Below, piece by piece: positions 1 to 11,315 of a stretch of DNA of 64,000 bases (positions are counted from its first letter, which is position 1; each line of letters starts with the position of its first letter). Location of the stretch: contig JAUHXS010000004.1 of NCBI GenBank assembly GCA_030426955.1, forward strand, positions 124,001 through 188,000. Direction: 5' to 3'. The position numbers were made by a program, and so were the translations under genes. The stretch comes from Bacteroidia bacterium. Lineage in GTDB: Bacteria > Bacteroidota > Bacteroidia > Chitinophagales > JAUHXS01. The notes beneath the pieces were generated by a model, which did not search any database, was not told where the DNA came from, and worked only from the letters and a program-made list of their open reading frames with translations.

Positions 1-1
1 A

Positions 2-259
2 TTGCTAGACTCGCTAAGACAAAACAAACCATTTGCTATTATTACTGTAGAGGATATTACTAGCTTTAAAAACAAAGTAAAAGTTTATTATAAACCCGTA
101 GATAAGCGAACCAAGATGCAATCAGATACTCAAGGGAATCCTATGAAGTATGATACAGATAGGTACTACGCAATTCTAAATAATGATAAAACACTCGTTG
201 TGATTCAAGATCAAATTTTTAGGAACTTGCTACTTCCCGCTTCTGTTTTTTATGAATAA
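2..259 (+). CDS. C-terminal end of an unidentified protein, cut by the left window edge
   Basis: The reading frame is open from the first bases of the window to a TAA stop, giving about 85 residues of what is probably a longer protein. The fragment is hydrophilic and mixed in charge, with no membrane segment, signal peptide or motif that I recognise. It faces sprA convergently, with only a short hairpin-bearing spacer between the two stops. The first leucine codon could be read as a TTG start, but nothing supports it, so the true start probably lies outside the window. Function unknown. Confidence 0.6.
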   Translation: MLDSLRQNKPFAIITVEDITSFKNKVKVYYKPVDKRTKMQSDTQGNPMKYDTDRYYAILNNDKTLVVIQDQIFRNLLLPASVFYE

Positions 260-290
260 ATAGAGCAGTCGTTTAGGCTTTTATTTATTC
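254..290. terminator. Hairpin between convergent genes, possible bidirectional terminator
   Basis: GAATAAATA is followed by its exact reverse complement TATTTATTC about 20 bases later, with GAGC and GCTTT extending the pairing imperfectly inward. It lies between the convergent stops of the left-edge gene and sprA and overlaps the first stop codon. The stem is AT-rich and the U-tract is weak, so this is position plus symmetry, not a strong terminator. Confidence 0.35.
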
Positions 291-291
291 T

Positions 292-3200
292 TTATGGTGT
301 AAGTGTAAATCTAATTGTCGTTCCCATATTCACATTTGTAGCTGGAAATGCATTGGAAGTTGCAGGAACACTTCTTCTCCAATCTACAAAAAGCCTGACA
401 TTAATACGCTCATTTACTACATAATCCACAGATGGATTTAAAGAATACATCGTAACACCTCGTGTTGGTTCTGCTATGTTTTGATCTAACTGATAAATAA
501 TGGTTAAATTATCTCGAACAGAAAAGTCTAGTCTCATGTTGAGGTCGTTCTTAAGCACAACTTGCTCTTTTTTCTTGTTTTTAATTGGAAGTTTTAATCC
601 TTTATAGCGATATCCAATACCTATGGTAAACTCACTAGACTTAGTTTCTGACAATTGGTAATTCAAGAAACTCATGTTTAACCTTCTACTCCTCTTGATA
701 TCTATCCTATTGGTCATTTTATTCTTCCACGTTATATTTATTCCCAGCAATGGAGAAAACTGTTCTGAAATGCTTATTTGTGGCACTTCAAACACAGCCA
801 TATAGTTCCCTGAAATGGGATCCTTTATATTTTGATTTCCATTCTCATCTTCGCCATATTGAAGATTAGTAACATAGCTACCCATGGTAAATTCAGAACT
901 ATAATTATGTGTAATATTAATACTAGAAATATATTCTTTTATGAAAGGAAGCTTGCTTAATCCATTATATGAAATTCTCCAATTAGGCAGCGGAATTGCT
1001 CTAAACAACTCATCCAACCTTAAAGGAAATGTAGATGCGTCTAACCCTCTATATGCTGATAGAAATGCTGGAATTAATACATCTTGTGAGTAAGCTCCAT
1101 AGCCTTCATAGTAATTGGCGTCAGATATTGAGTCTCCGATGGTGAAGATACCGTTAGAATTAGGGTTTTGTTCTGCTAGTCTTTGAGCTATAACAGCCCT
1201 ATTATTCTCAAACTGTTTAAAGGCTATAGATATACCCGTTGCAGGATCTCTTTTGTCAAAAGCAGTTCTAAATGTATTAGTTGTCATAGAAAAGCTTCCT
1301 GCATCGTAAATGCTAAGCGGGTTATATAGACCCAAAGAATCTATTTCAAAAAACTCTGAATGATTAAAAGTTCTATTTTTCTTGAAGTCCAAGTTTACTT
1401 TGAAGTCTTTAATAGGCTCAATAGTTGATCTAATCGTCATATTTTTACTTTCGGTTTGTGCGATCTGATACGCTAAGTTATTTGATGTCTGTAACCATTG
1501 ACTATTATCCACCAACCAATCATTGTCAGGTTGATAGCCTGTGATAAAATTCCAACCAGGAGCCATTTGTTCATTCCAATTCATTCCTAAGTATTCAGAT
1601 TTGGGAGCAAAGCCTGGCAGTAGAGTACTTCTGTCTTCGGAATAATTGAATGAAATGGTTTCAACTCCAGTAATTAGGTTGCCAAAAAAATCAACTACCT
1701 TATTAGATTTTTCTTCTTCTTTTTTCTTTTTACTACTACTTCTTCGCCTTCGAGATCTTGATGTTTGAGCATACTTTTTGAGAAACTTAACCTTGCTATA
1801 CAGCGTATTCATTTTAAAATCAACATTGACTTGCTGATTTTGTCCATTCTGAATGGTATTTCCGATGGAATCGGCAGTAAATGGTCTTACCGTAAGCCAG
1901 TCATATGAAGAACCATATTTTGTTCTAACATTAATCCAGTCAAGTGCTTTAACGTTTTTTAAAGGAAGCGTATAGCTAATATTTGCCGTATGGTTATAAT
2001 GCGTATTCCTGCCAAATTTTAATAAGTTCGTTTTTATTGAATCTCTTTTTTCATCTGTATCAATTTTACCAAAAGGCTCATCAATTCTTGCTTTGTTTAT
2101 AGCATTGAAATCAAAAGTAATTGATTTCATCGGCTTATATTTTAGACCATAAAATCGATCCCACGTAAAGTATTTATTATAAGTTGATGGAATTTCATAG
2201 TCCTCATTTAGCTGAGGTCTTAATTTTAGTTCTCCAAATTGCCTGTTTAGCTCCGTTCTGAAACTAAGACTGTTGGGTAATAGATTAAAATTGAAATCTT
2301 TGATCAACCCTAAGTTTTCGTTTCGAATCTTTTTAAAAGGCTCTATAAAATTTGTTTTAGGTGAAAATCCATAGGTCATGCCAACTTTGTATCTCCTCGT
2401 TAAATCTTGTTCAATGGTTGGGTTACGGCTAAAAGTTTCTGTAAAAGCATAGGTAAAGCTTAAGTTTTCTATATCATAAATATGAGATTTCGCTGAGCTA
2501 TTCGTCTTTGTCTTTTGAACATTTGTAAAGTTGATACTCTTTATTTTTGAATACGTTTGAGCTATTTCCTTTAAACTATCCGCCTCTGAGACAGTTTCTG
2601 CATTATCCAATATTTTCTCAAATAATACATCAGATTGAAAAGGGTCAAACCTAGGATTACTAAAAGACTCAGATATTCCTGCATACATAGGTAATTTAAT
2701 ACCTAGAGATTGAGGCAAGAAGCTTCCTAGTCTTAAATTAGTTGCTATATCATATTGGTAGAAGTTATCTTGACTTCGTTGTGCTAGCTGCTGCTCTAGT
2801 CCTCCCCAACCAATTGTATGAAAGTTCCCAGATACAGTAAGATTTCCTAAATCTGCTAGTTTTATATCTGCTCTACCTAGTGCAGCCCAACCTCCTTGTT
2901 CAAAAAAGCCTTCTAGTCTCAATTCGTTAAACCAAACTTCAGAGCAAACTGAAAAACCATCATCATCAGGGTCAGTAGTGCCAACCTTAGGGTTTCGAAC
3001 ACCAAGCATGGCAACCTGTGTCTGTCCCAAATCTGGATTACCAACAATCGTAACATATCGGCCTAAGTCATCTTGAATTGTAAACGGAAGATATATTGGG
3101 TGATTTGCATCTTTTCTCAGCTGTTTCATATTAGTCAACAATTCAAGCTCAATGTTCATTTCATTACTACTAGGCCAAACAACTGATTTGTCTCCTGCAA

Positions 3201-6200
3201 TATCATTATTATATCGCCCCTCTGGGGTAATTACCAATGGAATTTCATACTCATAATAGTTAGCCGTAAAATCTGAGCCAAGCCTCATAAAAGCATTAAT
3301 ATCTCCATCTCCTAATGGAGTTTCTTCTATAACGGATTCAGCATGGATAAACATTCTAATTCGTTCAAAATTTCTAATATCCATGTTGAGTGTTTTAAAA
3401 GCTGCTCTTGCATCCCCATCTACTAAATCACAAGTCTTTATCGATAATGACTGTTCATTTAAGAAGATAGTCTGTGCTGTCTGGCCACCTAACGTTTGCT
3501 CTCTAAAGATATCATTAGGTATAACATAGTTAACTGGTTCCTTTGCTCCATGCTCTTCCAAACTCACTGAATTAACATTAAACTCAGTGTTTTCATTTTC
3601 TTCATTTCCAATTACCTCTCCTGGTGTTAGTAATGAGGTATGCCTTCTCCATTGATTCCTTAATAGGTCTATACTTGCAAAGCGACAAATAACAGTATCT
3701 TGAAAGCCCGTTAGAAACATCCTGATAAAACGAATAGATCTAAACCCTTGTATATTACCCACTCTATCTTGAAACTCCTCAATAGGGATTCTAAACTGAT
3801 ACCAAGTTTCCCGTGATACATTGCCATTAGGAAATTCCACCATTGTATCTCGTCTATTGACGATAAAGTTTTCTCCAACATTTAATTTATCAGGCGTAAG
3901 GTCAATTCTATACTGATAATATTCCTCTGATTCATTCAAGGTATTGTCATTGTTAAGGTCTTCGTTATCGGGTAAGTTTGTGCCAGCAGTTGAAAAGTTT
4001 TGTTGTCCATCATTTATCGGAGAATTGCCTTCCATTCCATTAAAATCTACATATCTAGACCGAACAGGAACTTGACTGTTGTCATATTCTTCGTCTCGAT
4101 AGTGTTTGTAATTATCATTTGATGGGTCTGTACTAATTTCATTAAAAACATTTGCGTTAACAACTGTTTGAATTTTATTTAAATAGTTCGCATAAAAAGT
4201 TTTTTCTCCAACATCATCCAATCCATCCAATCCTATATCTTGGTTTACTCTGGCTTCTGGGTCGCTATCAAATGCGTTTACGATCGACTGATTGTTAGGA
4301 ACTCTACCCCATATTGTAGTGTCAAGGTTGGCAGTTAAGTCACTCTCATCTTTAGGCAAACCATTTTCAAATTGTCTTCGGGAATCTTTTAATATATCTT
4401 CAGATACATTACCAAGATTGATATATAGTTCTCCTCCTGAATGGTTTGGGTTTTCTAAAAATGGATCCATCATCCAAAATTCAATAAATTCAACATTGGA
4501 TGTTTCAAAGTTGGTATTGAATATTTGCCTCATAATGCCACCCCATCTTTGTTCTGGGTTTTGAAGTGTTCCATCAGGATTCACACCATCCGTTGTAAAG
4601 TTATATGGACCTCTTTGTCTAGGAAAAAGTGTTAAATCTAGTGTTCTAATAATATTGGGTATCCCAGGATTTATAATACTTCTTTGTGGAAATATATCTT
4701 GCTCTAGAATTTCACGTACATAATGACTTGATCGAAAATCAGGATTATTTTTGATGTATTCTGGAATGTTAGGATCATTCTGCCTGACTAATGATGGCTC
4801 AATGCTATACCAGGCTAATTTTGCTCTATTATAGCCGTAAGACAATGTATCAAATACTGATGCTTCTGGAAACAAAATATTTCCATTTTCGTCTACAGCA
4901 CCTCGAGGTGTACTGGCAAGCTTCCAACTTGTATTGGGAAATTTCAAGTCAGTAGTTGTAGTGGTTCCCTCAAAATCATCAATATAAGCAGTTCCGTCTT
5001 TACCTACTGCTCGACCATGTCCAGGTTGTAATCTTGCAACTTCTCCAGTTAAGCTTACGCTAGATACTGCTTTTGTAGATATAAAAGGTAATTTATCAAT
5101 TGCTCTAGTCAACCACGGTGTCTCCTTTTTATATTGACCATCCAATCCGTAAACGGTATTGGATATGGGATCATCTCCAACATTAACTTTTTGTGTCCAA
5201 GGACGCTCTGTTAGTTTTAAGATAGTTGCACCTAATGTTATATCATCATTGATCCAATAATCTAATCTCGTACCAAACATAGTTTTCCTGTTAAACCCAA
5301 ATAAGTCATTACTTTCAAAGGAGACGTTAACAGGAGTCCCAGAGTTTAAAATTCCTTCATTAATAATTTTAAGTCGTCCAATATTATAATCGACCGTATA
5401 ATCTACTCCTTCTTGTAATACTTGTCCTCCTGCTGTAACTTTTACAGATCCTTTAGGGATATTAAATGCTCCCAGAGAGATGTCTGATGATACACTTGAT
5501 TTGTAGTTTCCTTTGATCAAGTATCTGTTAAATTCAGGGTATTGTTGTGCAACAAATTGTGTTGAATCGTAAAGCTGATTATAAACATACTTTTTTGAAA
5601 TATTTTGTTGCCTTTGATCTGGTCCAAATGCCTCGGCTAAGTTATCACCAAATGGCTCTAATACTGGAAATATTACTCGACCATTATTAGAAAGTATGGT
5701 AACCCCTTCTATAAAGTCAAAACGACCATCGGGCATATTATCACCCTGATTGTTGAGCTGATCTAAGTTAAGTAAGCTAATAATGGGTACTCCTTGTGTT
5801 TGTTGACCTTCGGGCAAAAATCTTCTTTCTCCTCCTCCAGGATCAAGATAGACCACATTTAAATTAAAATCTTCTGGGCTAATCCGATATCCTCCAATAG
5901 AATATATGTTTTTCATCATCAAATCCCACATGGGGAGCTCTGGTCGAAAAGAAGTGCTTTTTAACATCTTTAATAAAAGCATTTGAGGTGTTCCTGTTCC
6001 TTGTGGAATATCCTGAGCAAATTCACCAACTTGATAGGTTTCGCCATTATAGGTGTATTCGTAGGCAACTCCTAATACTTCGTCTGCATTTAACGTCAGA
6101 TTCAAAGAAATAAAACCAAGCTGTTTGTTGAGTGTATATTCAGATTCGCTTAGTTTTCTTGCAAATGTTTTTTCAAAATCTTGAACCTGTTGTAACCCAA

Positions 6201-7491
6201 ATGTATTTTCAAGTGTAGAAACAACCGTATTAATAGATCGAACTCCAGAGTTCGCAATAAGCTTAGGATACAAATCATTGGAATTTTTAGGTACGTCTAT
6301 TGAATAGGCATATGGCAAATTCGATCCATTTGTAGAATTAATCACATCACTTCTATATGGTGCATTTTCACCTAAGTCCATCAATGTTACCACATCTCGA
6401 GCATCTTGTGCATATCCTCGCCTATTAGTTACCCATACTTCTATCTTCGTAATATTAATCTGAGAACTTATAATGGGCAACGTAGATAAAGCCTGATTAT
6501 AGTTATCTCTAAAGTAATGTGATAAGAAGTAGTGCCTATTTGCATCATAATTATCTGCTTCTACCGAGAAATCTTGCCGCTGTGCTCCACCTTGAATCTT
6601 GATATTTTCTACATCACTTTTCTTCTCAGATAGAATGCTGGTAACAGTTAGTCTACCAAATTGCAACTGAGTTTTAAGTCCAAATAGATTTTGCCCCCCA
6701 TCAATAAGAGAGCTACTTAGTGGAAAGCTGATATAACCGGCTTCAATACTTTTTATGATAGCATCCTCATCGCCCTCGTATTTTAGCTTAAGTTGGTTTT
6801 CAAAATTGAATGTAGCCTTAGAGCTATAATCAAAGTTGACTGTCATTAGCTCACCTATCTTACCCTGAACATTCATTCGAATGTCCATATTAAAATTAAA
6901 AGCACCGTATTTTCTTGCCCTTTCGTTTAAGCTGGGGTTTTGGATGTTTTGGTATTTCCAGCCAAAGGTCAAGTCCACATTTCCCTGAGGTCGAATTTCT
7001 ATTGCGTCACTACCAAATATTCTGTCTCCCCCCTCGGGTTCTTCGTATTGTAACTTAGGAGCTTTGTTTTTTGAATTAATTAAGTTATTCGCGTTTGCTA
7101 GCTGTTGCCAATATTGTTGCTTAGATTGCTGAGCTTCATAGTCCATATACTCCTGAAAAGACATTTTACTAGGATTTCGGTAAAAATGCTTGCCAATTTT
7201 TTCTTCAATGACATATTCATCTTGCTCAGGATCATATTCAATATTTTTTTCTATGATCTCAGGATCATCAAAGTCTAAAGGATTATGATTTCTGTCGTCA
7301 TTTAAGTAATCTCTTTGACGATCTTGGATAGGGTATTTTAGTTTGTCATCATCGGTTGAGTCTACTGGAGCAAAGAAAGGATCATAGAAACCAAGCATTT
7401 TGGATCTGCCTTGCTTGGAAGCCGATAATACTCCTAAGGTTATACCAAAGAATAATAATGAAGCCCTGAATAAATCCCTATTACCAGACAC
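292..7491 (-). CDS. sprA: SprA, outer-membrane translocon of the type IX secretion system
   Basis: SprA (Sov in Porphyromonas) forms the very large outer-membrane beta-barrel through which T9SS cargo leaves the cell; it is also required for gliding in flavobacteria. The 2399-residue length matches the family. The N-terminus is a probable signal peptide with hydrophobic core LLFFGITLGVL, followed by an acidic region and long barrel-like stretches with alternating aromatic residues. Segments such as GGQNLFGLKTQLQFGRL near residue 270 are characteristic of the family. A strongly basic then acidic low-complexity patch (RRRRSSSKKKKEEE) sits near residue 1915, probably in a loop. The start is GTG, 20 bases after the ruvA stop, so the two are probably cotranscribed; linkage to ruvA and maeB is common in flavobacteria. 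Its cargo is abundant in this window. Confidence 0.96.
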   Translation of the reverse strand: MSGNRDLFRASLLFFGITLGVLSASKQGRSKMLGFYDPFFAPVDSTDDDKLKYPIQDRQRDYLNDDRNHNPLDFDDPEIIEKNIEYDPEQDEYVIEEKIGKHFYRNPSKMSFQEYMDYEAQQSKQQYWQQLANANNLINSKNKAPKLQYEEPEGGDRIFGSDAIEIRPQGNVDLTFGWKYQNIQNPSLNERARKYGAFNFNMDIRMNVQGKIGELMTVNFDYSSKATFNFENQLKLKYEGDEDAIIKSIEAGYISFPLSSSLIDGGQNLFGLKTQLQFGRLTVTSILSEKKSDVENIKIQGGAQRQDFSVEADNYDANRHYFLSHYFRDNYNQALSTLPIISSQINITKIEVWVTNRRGYAQDARDVVTLMDLGENAPYRSDVINSTNGSNLPYAYSIDVPKNSNDLYPKLIANSGVRSINTVVSTLENTFGLQQVQDFEKTFARKLSESEYTLNKQLGFISLNLTLNADEVLGVAYEYTYNGETYQVGEFAQDIPQGTGTPQMLLLKMLKSTSFRPELPMWDLMMKNIYSIGGYRISPEDFNLNVVYLDPGGGERRFLPEGQQTQGVPIISLLNLDQLNNQGDNMPDGRFDFIEGVTILSNNGRVIFPVLEPFGDNLAEAFGPDQRQQNISKKYVYNQLYDSTQFVAQQYPEFNRYLIKGNYKSSVSSDISLGAFNIPKGSVKVTAGGQVLQEGVDYTVDYNIGRLKIINEGILNSGTPVNVSFESNDLFGFNRKTMFGTRLDYWINDDITLGATILKLTERPWTQKVNVGDDPISNTVYGLDGQYKKETPWLTRAIDKLPFISTKAVSSVSLTGEVARLQPGHGRAVGKDGTAYIDDFEGTTTTTDLKFPNTSWKLASTPRGAVDENGNILFPEASVFDTLSYGYNRAKLAWYSIEPSLVRQNDPNIPEYIKNNPDFRSSHYVREILEQDIFPQRSIINPGIPNIIRTLDLTLFPRQRGPYNFTTDGVNPDGTLQNPEQRWGGIMRQIFNTNFETSNVEFIEFWMMDPFLENPNHSGGELYINLGNVSEDILKDSRRQFENGLPKDESDLTANLDTTIWGRVPNNQSIVNAFDSDPEARVNQDIGLDGLDDVGEKTFYANYLNKIQTVVNANVFNEISTDPSNDNYKHYRDEEYDNSQVPVRSRYVDFNGMEGNSPINDGQQNFSTAGTNLPDNEDLNNDNTLNESEEYYQYRIDLTPDKLNVGENFIVNRRDTMVEFPNGNVSRETWYQFRIPIEEFQDRVGNIQGFRSIRFIRMFLTGFQDTVICRFASIDLLRNQWRRHTSLLTPGEVIGNEENENTEFNVNSVSLEEHGAKEPVNYVIPNDIFREQTLGGQTAQTIFLNEQSLSIKTCDLVDGDARAAFKTLNMDIRNFERIRMFIHAESVIEETPLGDGDINAFMRLGSDFTANYYEYEIPLVITPEGRYNNDIAGDKSVVWPSSNEMNIELELLTNMKQLRKDANHPIYLPFTIQDDLGRYVTIVGNPDLGQTQVAMLGVRNPKVGTTDPDDDGFSVCSEVWFNELRLEGFFEQGGWAALGRADIKLADLGNLTVSGNFHTIGWGGLEQQLAQRSQDNFYQYDIATNLRLGSFLPQSLGIKLPMYAGISESFSNPRFDPFQSDVLFEKILDNAETVSEADSLKEIAQTYSKIKSINFTNVQKTKTNSSAKSHIYDIENLSFTYAFTETFSRNPTIEQDLTRRYKVGMTYGFSPKTNFIEPFKKIRNENLGLIKDFNFNLLPNSLSFRTELNRQFGELKLRPQLNEDYEIPSTYNKYFTWDRFYGLKYKPMKSITFDFNAINKARIDEPFGKIDTDEKRDSIKTNLLKFGRNTHYNHTANISYTLPLKNVKALDWINVRTKYGSSYDWLTVRPFTADSIGNTIQNGQNQQVNVDFKMNTLYSKVKFLKKYAQTSRSRRRRSSSKKKKEEEKSNKVVDFFGNLITGVETISFNYSEDRSTLLPGFAPKSEYLGMNWNEQMAPGWNFITGYQPDNDWLVDNSQWLQTSNNLAYQIAQTESKNMTIRSTIEPIKDFKVNLDFKKNRTFNHSEFFEIDSLGLYNPLSIYDAGSFSMTTNTFRTAFDKRDPATGISIAFKQFENNRAVIAQRLAEQNPNSNGIFTIGDSISDANYYEGYGAYSQDVLIPAFLSAYRGLDASTFPLRLDELFRAIPLPNWRISYNGLSKLPFIKEYISSINITHNYSSEFTMGSYVTNLQYGEDENGNQNIKDPISGNYMAVFEVPQISISEQFSPLLGINITWKNKMTNRIDIKRSRRLNMSFLNYQLSETKSSEFTIGIGYRYKGLKLPIKNKKKEQVVLKNDLNMRLDFSVRDNLTIIYQLDQNIAEPTRGVTMYSLNPSVDYVVNERINVRLFVDWRRSVPATSNAFPATNVNMGTTIRFTLTP

Positions 7492-7511
7492 TAAAAATCT
7501 ACAGATTAAGA

Positions 7512-8099
7512 TTACATATTTTTCAATGCAAGCTTTATCAGTTCTTCAACAGTTATATCAGTTGTGGTTGACTGCAAAGCTTTTTGTATGGATTTTTCCG
7601 CCGCAGGCTTAGAAAATCCAAGCATTACTAGTGCAGATAACGCTTCATCTTTAAAAGTATTGTGTGAATTAGAGGTATTTGTTGAAATATTTTCCTGTCC
7701 TTGAAGCACCTTATCTTTTAGTTCAAGGATCAGCCTTTTAGCAGACTTCGGCCCAATACCTTTTATGCTCTGAATGACGGCAACATTTTCTTGAACGATA
7801 GCTTGTTTGATTTCCTCTGGAGGAAGTGATGATAATACCATTCGAGCAGTATTAGGACCGACCCCAGAAACAGAAATTAATTGGGAGAAAAGAACTTTTT
7901 CTGACTCTTCTGCAAAACCGTAAAGTGTGTGGGCATCTTCTTTAACATGCAAGTGAGTAAGTACTTTATATGATTTTTTGTCCTGAATTACCTCATAAGT
8001 ATTTAAACTTATGTTAACGTGGTAGCCAATTCCATTAGCTTCAATGATAATGTAAGCAGGAGATTTAAAAGTTAGATTTCCTTCAATGTAAGCGATCAT
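7512..8099 (-). CDS. ruvA: Holliday junction branch migration protein RuvA
   Basis: RuvA binds four-way DNA junctions as a tetramer and loads the RuvB motor for branch migration in recombinational repair. The 195-residue length is normal. The N-terminal OB-fold begins [19 protein letters not shown]. Two helix-hairpin-helix motifs are visible, [16 protein letters not shown] and [16 protein letters not shown], each with the GxGxxxA core that contacts the DNA backbone. A flexible linker leads to the C-terminal RuvB-binding domain ([21 protein letters not shown]). The ATG overlaps the maeB stop in an ATGA arrangement, which suggests translational coupling, and sprA follows closely. No ruvB or ruvC is in the window. 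Confidence 0.97.
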   Translation of the reverse strand: MIAYIEGNLTFKSPAYIIIEANGIGYHVNISLNTYEVIQDKKSYKVLTHLHVKEDAHTLYGFAEESEKVLFSQLISVSGVGPNTARMVLSSLPPEEIKQAIVQENVAVIQSIKGIGPKSAKRLILELKDKVLQGQENISTNTSNSHNTFKDEALSALVMLGFSKPAAEKSIQKALQSTTTDITVEELIKLALKNM

Positions 8100-10378
8100 T
8101 TGTTCTTTTCTTTTACTTGTGCATCTACTACAGCAATAGTTACCATATTCACTATTTCTCTTACAGAACTACCTAGCTGCAATATGTGGACAGGCTTTTT
8201 CATCCCAACCAATATCGGACCAACTGTTTCTACATTGCCCAGTTGCTGCATGAGCTTATATGCAATGTTTCCCGCAGATAAGTTAGGAAATATAAGAGTA
8301 TTGGCTCCTCCGTTGACTAAATCTGTAAATGGATAATTTTCCTTCAATAATTCAGGGTTTAGCGCAAAATTTGCTTGCAATTCGCCATCTACCATAAGAT
8401 CAGGATAGTCATCTTTCAAAATTTCAACTGCATTTCTTACTCTTTTTGCTCCTGCACCATCAGATGATCCAAAGTTTGAATAGGACAACATGGCCACTCT
8501 TGGGTGAATATTAAACTGCTTTACGGCCCTTGCAGTTAAAACAGCAATTTTTACTAAATCTTCGGTAGTAGGATTTCTGTTTACTGTTGTATCTGCAAAA
8601 AAGATAGGACCTGTTTTTGTCAAAATAATATACATACCTGCAACCTTTTGCAAGTCGTCGTCTGTTCCTATCATTTGTAAAGCTGGTCTTATAGTATCTG
8701 GGTAGTTTCTTGTTAAACCAGATATTAGCGCATCAGCTTCTCCAACCTCTACCATGGCACTACCAAAGAAGTTGCGCTCTCGCATGATCTTTTTAGCTTC
8801 AAAAGGCGTGTATCCCCTTCTTTTTCTCTTGTCAAAAAGTATTTCTCCAAACTCTTCCCTCTTTTTGGCCATTTTATCTGATCTTGGATCTATTATGGTA
8901 ACATCATCTAGGTGTTCCAACATATTTTCCTTGATCAGTTCTTTTATTTTCTTTTCATCGCCAAGCAATATAGGTTCGGCAATACCTTCATCTCTCACTA
9001 CTTGCGCCGCTTTTAAGATTTTATGATGGTCTGCTTCTGCAAAAAGCACCTTCTTAGGATCTTTTTTGGCTTTATTCGTCATGATTCTCATCAACTGATT
9101 ATCAAGACCTAGTCGTTTTGCTAAATCTAACTCATAAGCCGCCCAATCTTCAATTGATGACTTGGCAACACCTGTTTGCATGGCAGCCTTTGCGACTGCT
9201 GGTGCAATCACGGTTAACAACCTTGGATCATTGGGTTTGGGAATAATATATTCCTTACCAAAAGAGAAACTATTTTCTTTATACGCCACGGCGACGGATT
9301 CAGGAACAGGCTCCTTAGCCAGCTTGGCGATGGCTCGAACGGCTGCTAATTTCATTTCTTCATTGATTTCAGTAGCTCTAACATCTAAAGCCCCTCTAAA
9401 TATGTATGGAAATCCAAGCACGTTATTCACTTGATTAGGAAAATCTGATCGGCCAGTAGCCATAATGATATCTTTTCTAACACTTGTTGCGTCGTTATAG
9501 CTGATTTCTGGATCTGGATTTGCCAATGCAAACACGATAGGCTTTTTTGCCATGGACTTGACCATCGCTTTAGAAACAATACCACCTCTGGATAACCCCA
9601 AAAAAACATCGGCTTTCTTGATAGCATCTTGTAATACTTTGTCTTTTGTATCAACAGCAAATTGTTGCTTATATTCATCTAAATCTTCTCTATCCTTGCT
9701 AATAACCCCTTTGCTGTCCAGCATAATCAGGTTACGTTTCAGTACTCCAAGCCTTTGATATAGTTTTGCACAAGCCATGGCTGACGCCCCTGCTCCAGAG
9801 ACAACAACTTTTACTTTGTTGATTTTTTTACCGACCAACTCCAATGCATTCAATAAAGCTGCTCCTGAAATAATAGCGGTGCCATGCTGATCATCGTGCA
9901 TCACAGGAATATTCATCTCCTCTTTTAACCTACGCTCTATCTCAAAAGATTCAGGTGCACTTATGTCTTCCAAATTGACACCACCAAAAGTAGGTTCTAG
10001 GGCTTTTACCACATTTACAAAATGATCTACATCTTTAGCATTTACCTCAATATCAAAAACGTCTATATCTGCGTATATCTTAAATAGCAGGGCTTTCCCT
10101 TCCATTACTGGTTTAGAAGCTTCAGGACCTATATCTCCAAGTCCTAGGACTGCCGTCCCATTGGAGATAACAGCAACAAGATTGCCCTTAGCTGTATATT
10201 TATAAACATTGTCTTGTTTCTTGGCAATCTCTTTACAAGGTTCTGCTACACCAGGAGAATATGCTAATGCTAAATCTCGCTGAGTTTTGGTGCTTTTGGT
10301 GGGAATTACTTCTATCTTTCCTGGAGTGCCCGAGGAATGATAGTCTAAGGCATCCTGCTTCTTGATTCGTTTCAACAT
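8096..10378 (-). CDS. maeB: NADP-dependent malic enzyme with C-terminal phosphotransacetylase-like domain
   Basis: The protein catalyses oxidative decarboxylation of malate to pyruvate, giving NADPH. At 760 residues it has the two-part architecture of the MaeB class: a malic enzyme half (about 1-425) and a phosphotransacetylase-like half (about 430-755), which in MaeB proteins is thought to act in allosteric regulation by acetyl-CoA. The catalytic half shows [10 protein letters not shown] near residue 40, HDDQHGTA near 160 and the dinucleotide-binding [15 protein letters not shown] near 190, followed by [10 protein letters not shown]. The second half contains [11 protein letters not shown] and [20 protein letters not shown], typical of Pta. 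It is first in a minus-strand run with ruvA and sprA and starts at an ATG. Confidence 0.96.
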   Translation of the reverse strand: MLKRIKKQDALDYHSSGTPGKIEVIPTKSTKTQRDLALAYSPGVAEPCKEIAKKQDNVYKYTAKGNLVAVISNGTAVLGLGDIGPEASKPVMEGKALLFKIYADIDVFDIEVNAKDVDHFVNVVKALEPTFGGVNLEDISAPESFEIERRLKEEMNIPVMHDDQHGTAIISGAALLNALELVGKKINKVKVVVSGAGASAMACAKLYQRLGVLKRNLIMLDSKGVISKDREDLDEYKQQFAVDTKDKVLQDAIKKADVFLGLSRGGIVSKAMVKSMAKKPIVFALANPDPEISYNDATSVRKDIIMATGRSDFPNQVNNVLGFPYIFRGALDVRATEINEEMKLAAVRAIAKLAKEPVPESVAVAYKENSFSFGKEYIIPKPNDPRLLTVIAPAVAKAAMQTGVAKSSIEDWAAYELDLAKRLGLDNQLMRIMTNKAKKDPKKVLFAEADHHKILKAAQVVRDEGIAEPILLGDEKKIKELIKENMLEHLDDVTIIDPRSDKMAKKREEFGEILFDKRKRRGYTPFEAKKIMRERNFFGSAMVEVGEADALISGLTRNYPDTIRPALQMIGTDDDLQKVAGMYIILTKTGPIFFADTTVNRNPTTEDLVKIAVLTARAVKQFNIHPRVAMLSYSNFGSSDGAGAKRVRNAVEILKDDYPDLMVDGELQANFALNPELLKENYPFTDLVNGGANTLIFPNLSAGNIAYKLMQQLGNVETVGPILVGMKKPVHILQLGSSVREIVNMVTIAVVDAQVKEKNK

Positions 10379-10403
10379 AATAATCTAAATTACAAAAGTA
10401 AGG

Positions 10404-10988
10404 TTAGTTTTTAATGCTCGTCAACATATAAGCTAGCCGAACACTAAATAAATTATTGAAGAGATTACGTCTTTGGTATTCTCCAATGCTAAATATCGAA
10501 TATCCGTACCGTAGATTAAAGGAAAGTTTTTCGGTTAGCTTAACAGTTCCGTCCAATAAAATGGTAATGTCTTGTCTCGCTAAACTACTTTGCAATGGTG
10601 AACCATTGATGGATATTTCTTCTTTTACCAATGTGCCAATACCTAATCCTGCCCCGAAACTTACTTTACCTTTATCATGGTAATTAAATAGAATAGGGAC
10701 TTCGGCATAATTTAATTTAAACTTTGTTGGTGTAATGACCACTCCAGCAACAGGCACAGAGCTACTTCCTTTTTGAGCAAAAAGGATCTCAAAGTTCAAC
10801 GAAAATTTATCATTGAAAAACCAATGTGCTCCGCCACCAACATTAAGTCCAAATTTGTTAAAACCCGCAATATTATCTCCATCTACCTGAGCCATATTAA
10901 TGCCACCGATTAGTACGGCTCTTATATCTTGAGCATTAACTTGCGTTAAGAATAAAAGAGCTAAACTGATTGATAAAAAAAGGCGCAT
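10404..10988 (-). CDS. Small outer-membrane beta-barrel protein (PorT-like family)
   Basis: A 194-residue exported protein with signal peptide MRLFLSISLALLFLTQVNAQ, which has the NAQ cleavage site common in Bacteroidota. The mature part alternates polar and hydrophobic residues with many aromatics (GAHWFFNDKFSLNFEILFAQ; LSFNLRYGYSIFSI), as expected of an 8-10-stranded barrel of the porin-like or PorT-like group. It lies 25 bases upstream of maeB on the same strand, so the two may be cotranscribed. The specific function cannot be read from the sequence; PorT itself is a T9SS component, but this resemblance is only at superfamily level. Confidence 0.75.
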   Translation of the reverse strand: MRLFLSISLALLFLTQVNAQDIRAVLIGGINMAQVDGDNIAGFNKFGLNVGGGAHWFFNDKFSLNFEILFAQKGSSSVPVAGVVITPTKFKLNYAEVPILFNYHDKGKVSFGAGLGIGTLVKEEISINGSPLQSSLARQDITILLDGTVKLTEKLSFNLRYGYSIFSIGEYQRRNLFNNLFSVRLAYMLTSIKN

Positions 10989-11036
10989 TGGAAAATTTTA
11001 GAAATATGGGGTTATTAGTATATTTAGCTAAATGTT

Positions 11037-11315
11037 ATGATCAAATATACAGCCAATAATTTAAAAAAATTAGAAAGCCTGTTTAACAACATTGGCTATA
11101 TTATCCGATATGAAAAAGGACGGTTTCAATCTGGGTATTGTATCTTGGAGGATAAGAAAGTGGTTGTAGTGAGTAAATACTTTATGACAGAGGCAAAAAT
11201 GAATTGTTTGTTGGACATTTTATCTGAAATCAGCTTTGATGAAGAAAAGCTAGATGGCAAGGATTTACAGTTTTATAACCAATTAAAGGAAGAGGAAATA
11301 ATTAAGACCAATTGA
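11037..11315 (+). CDS. Small conserved protein of unknown function upstream of an MBL hydrolase
   Basis: A 92-residue soluble protein with no signal peptide or membrane segment. The central stretch GYCILEDKKVVVVSKYF looks like a beta-hairpin pair, followed by a helical acidic tail. The stop codon overlaps the start of the next gene (TTGA), which indicates translational coupling with the MBL-fold hydrolase. Proteins of this size and pattern are frequent next to MBL hydrolases in Bacteroidota genomes, but I know of no assigned function. It is divergent from the barrel gene at 10404-10988. Confidence 0.75.
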   Translation: MIKYTANNLKKLESLFNNIGYIIRYEKGRFQSGYCILEDKKVVVVSKYFMTEAKMNCLLDILSEISFDEEKLDGKDLQFYNQLKEEEIIKTN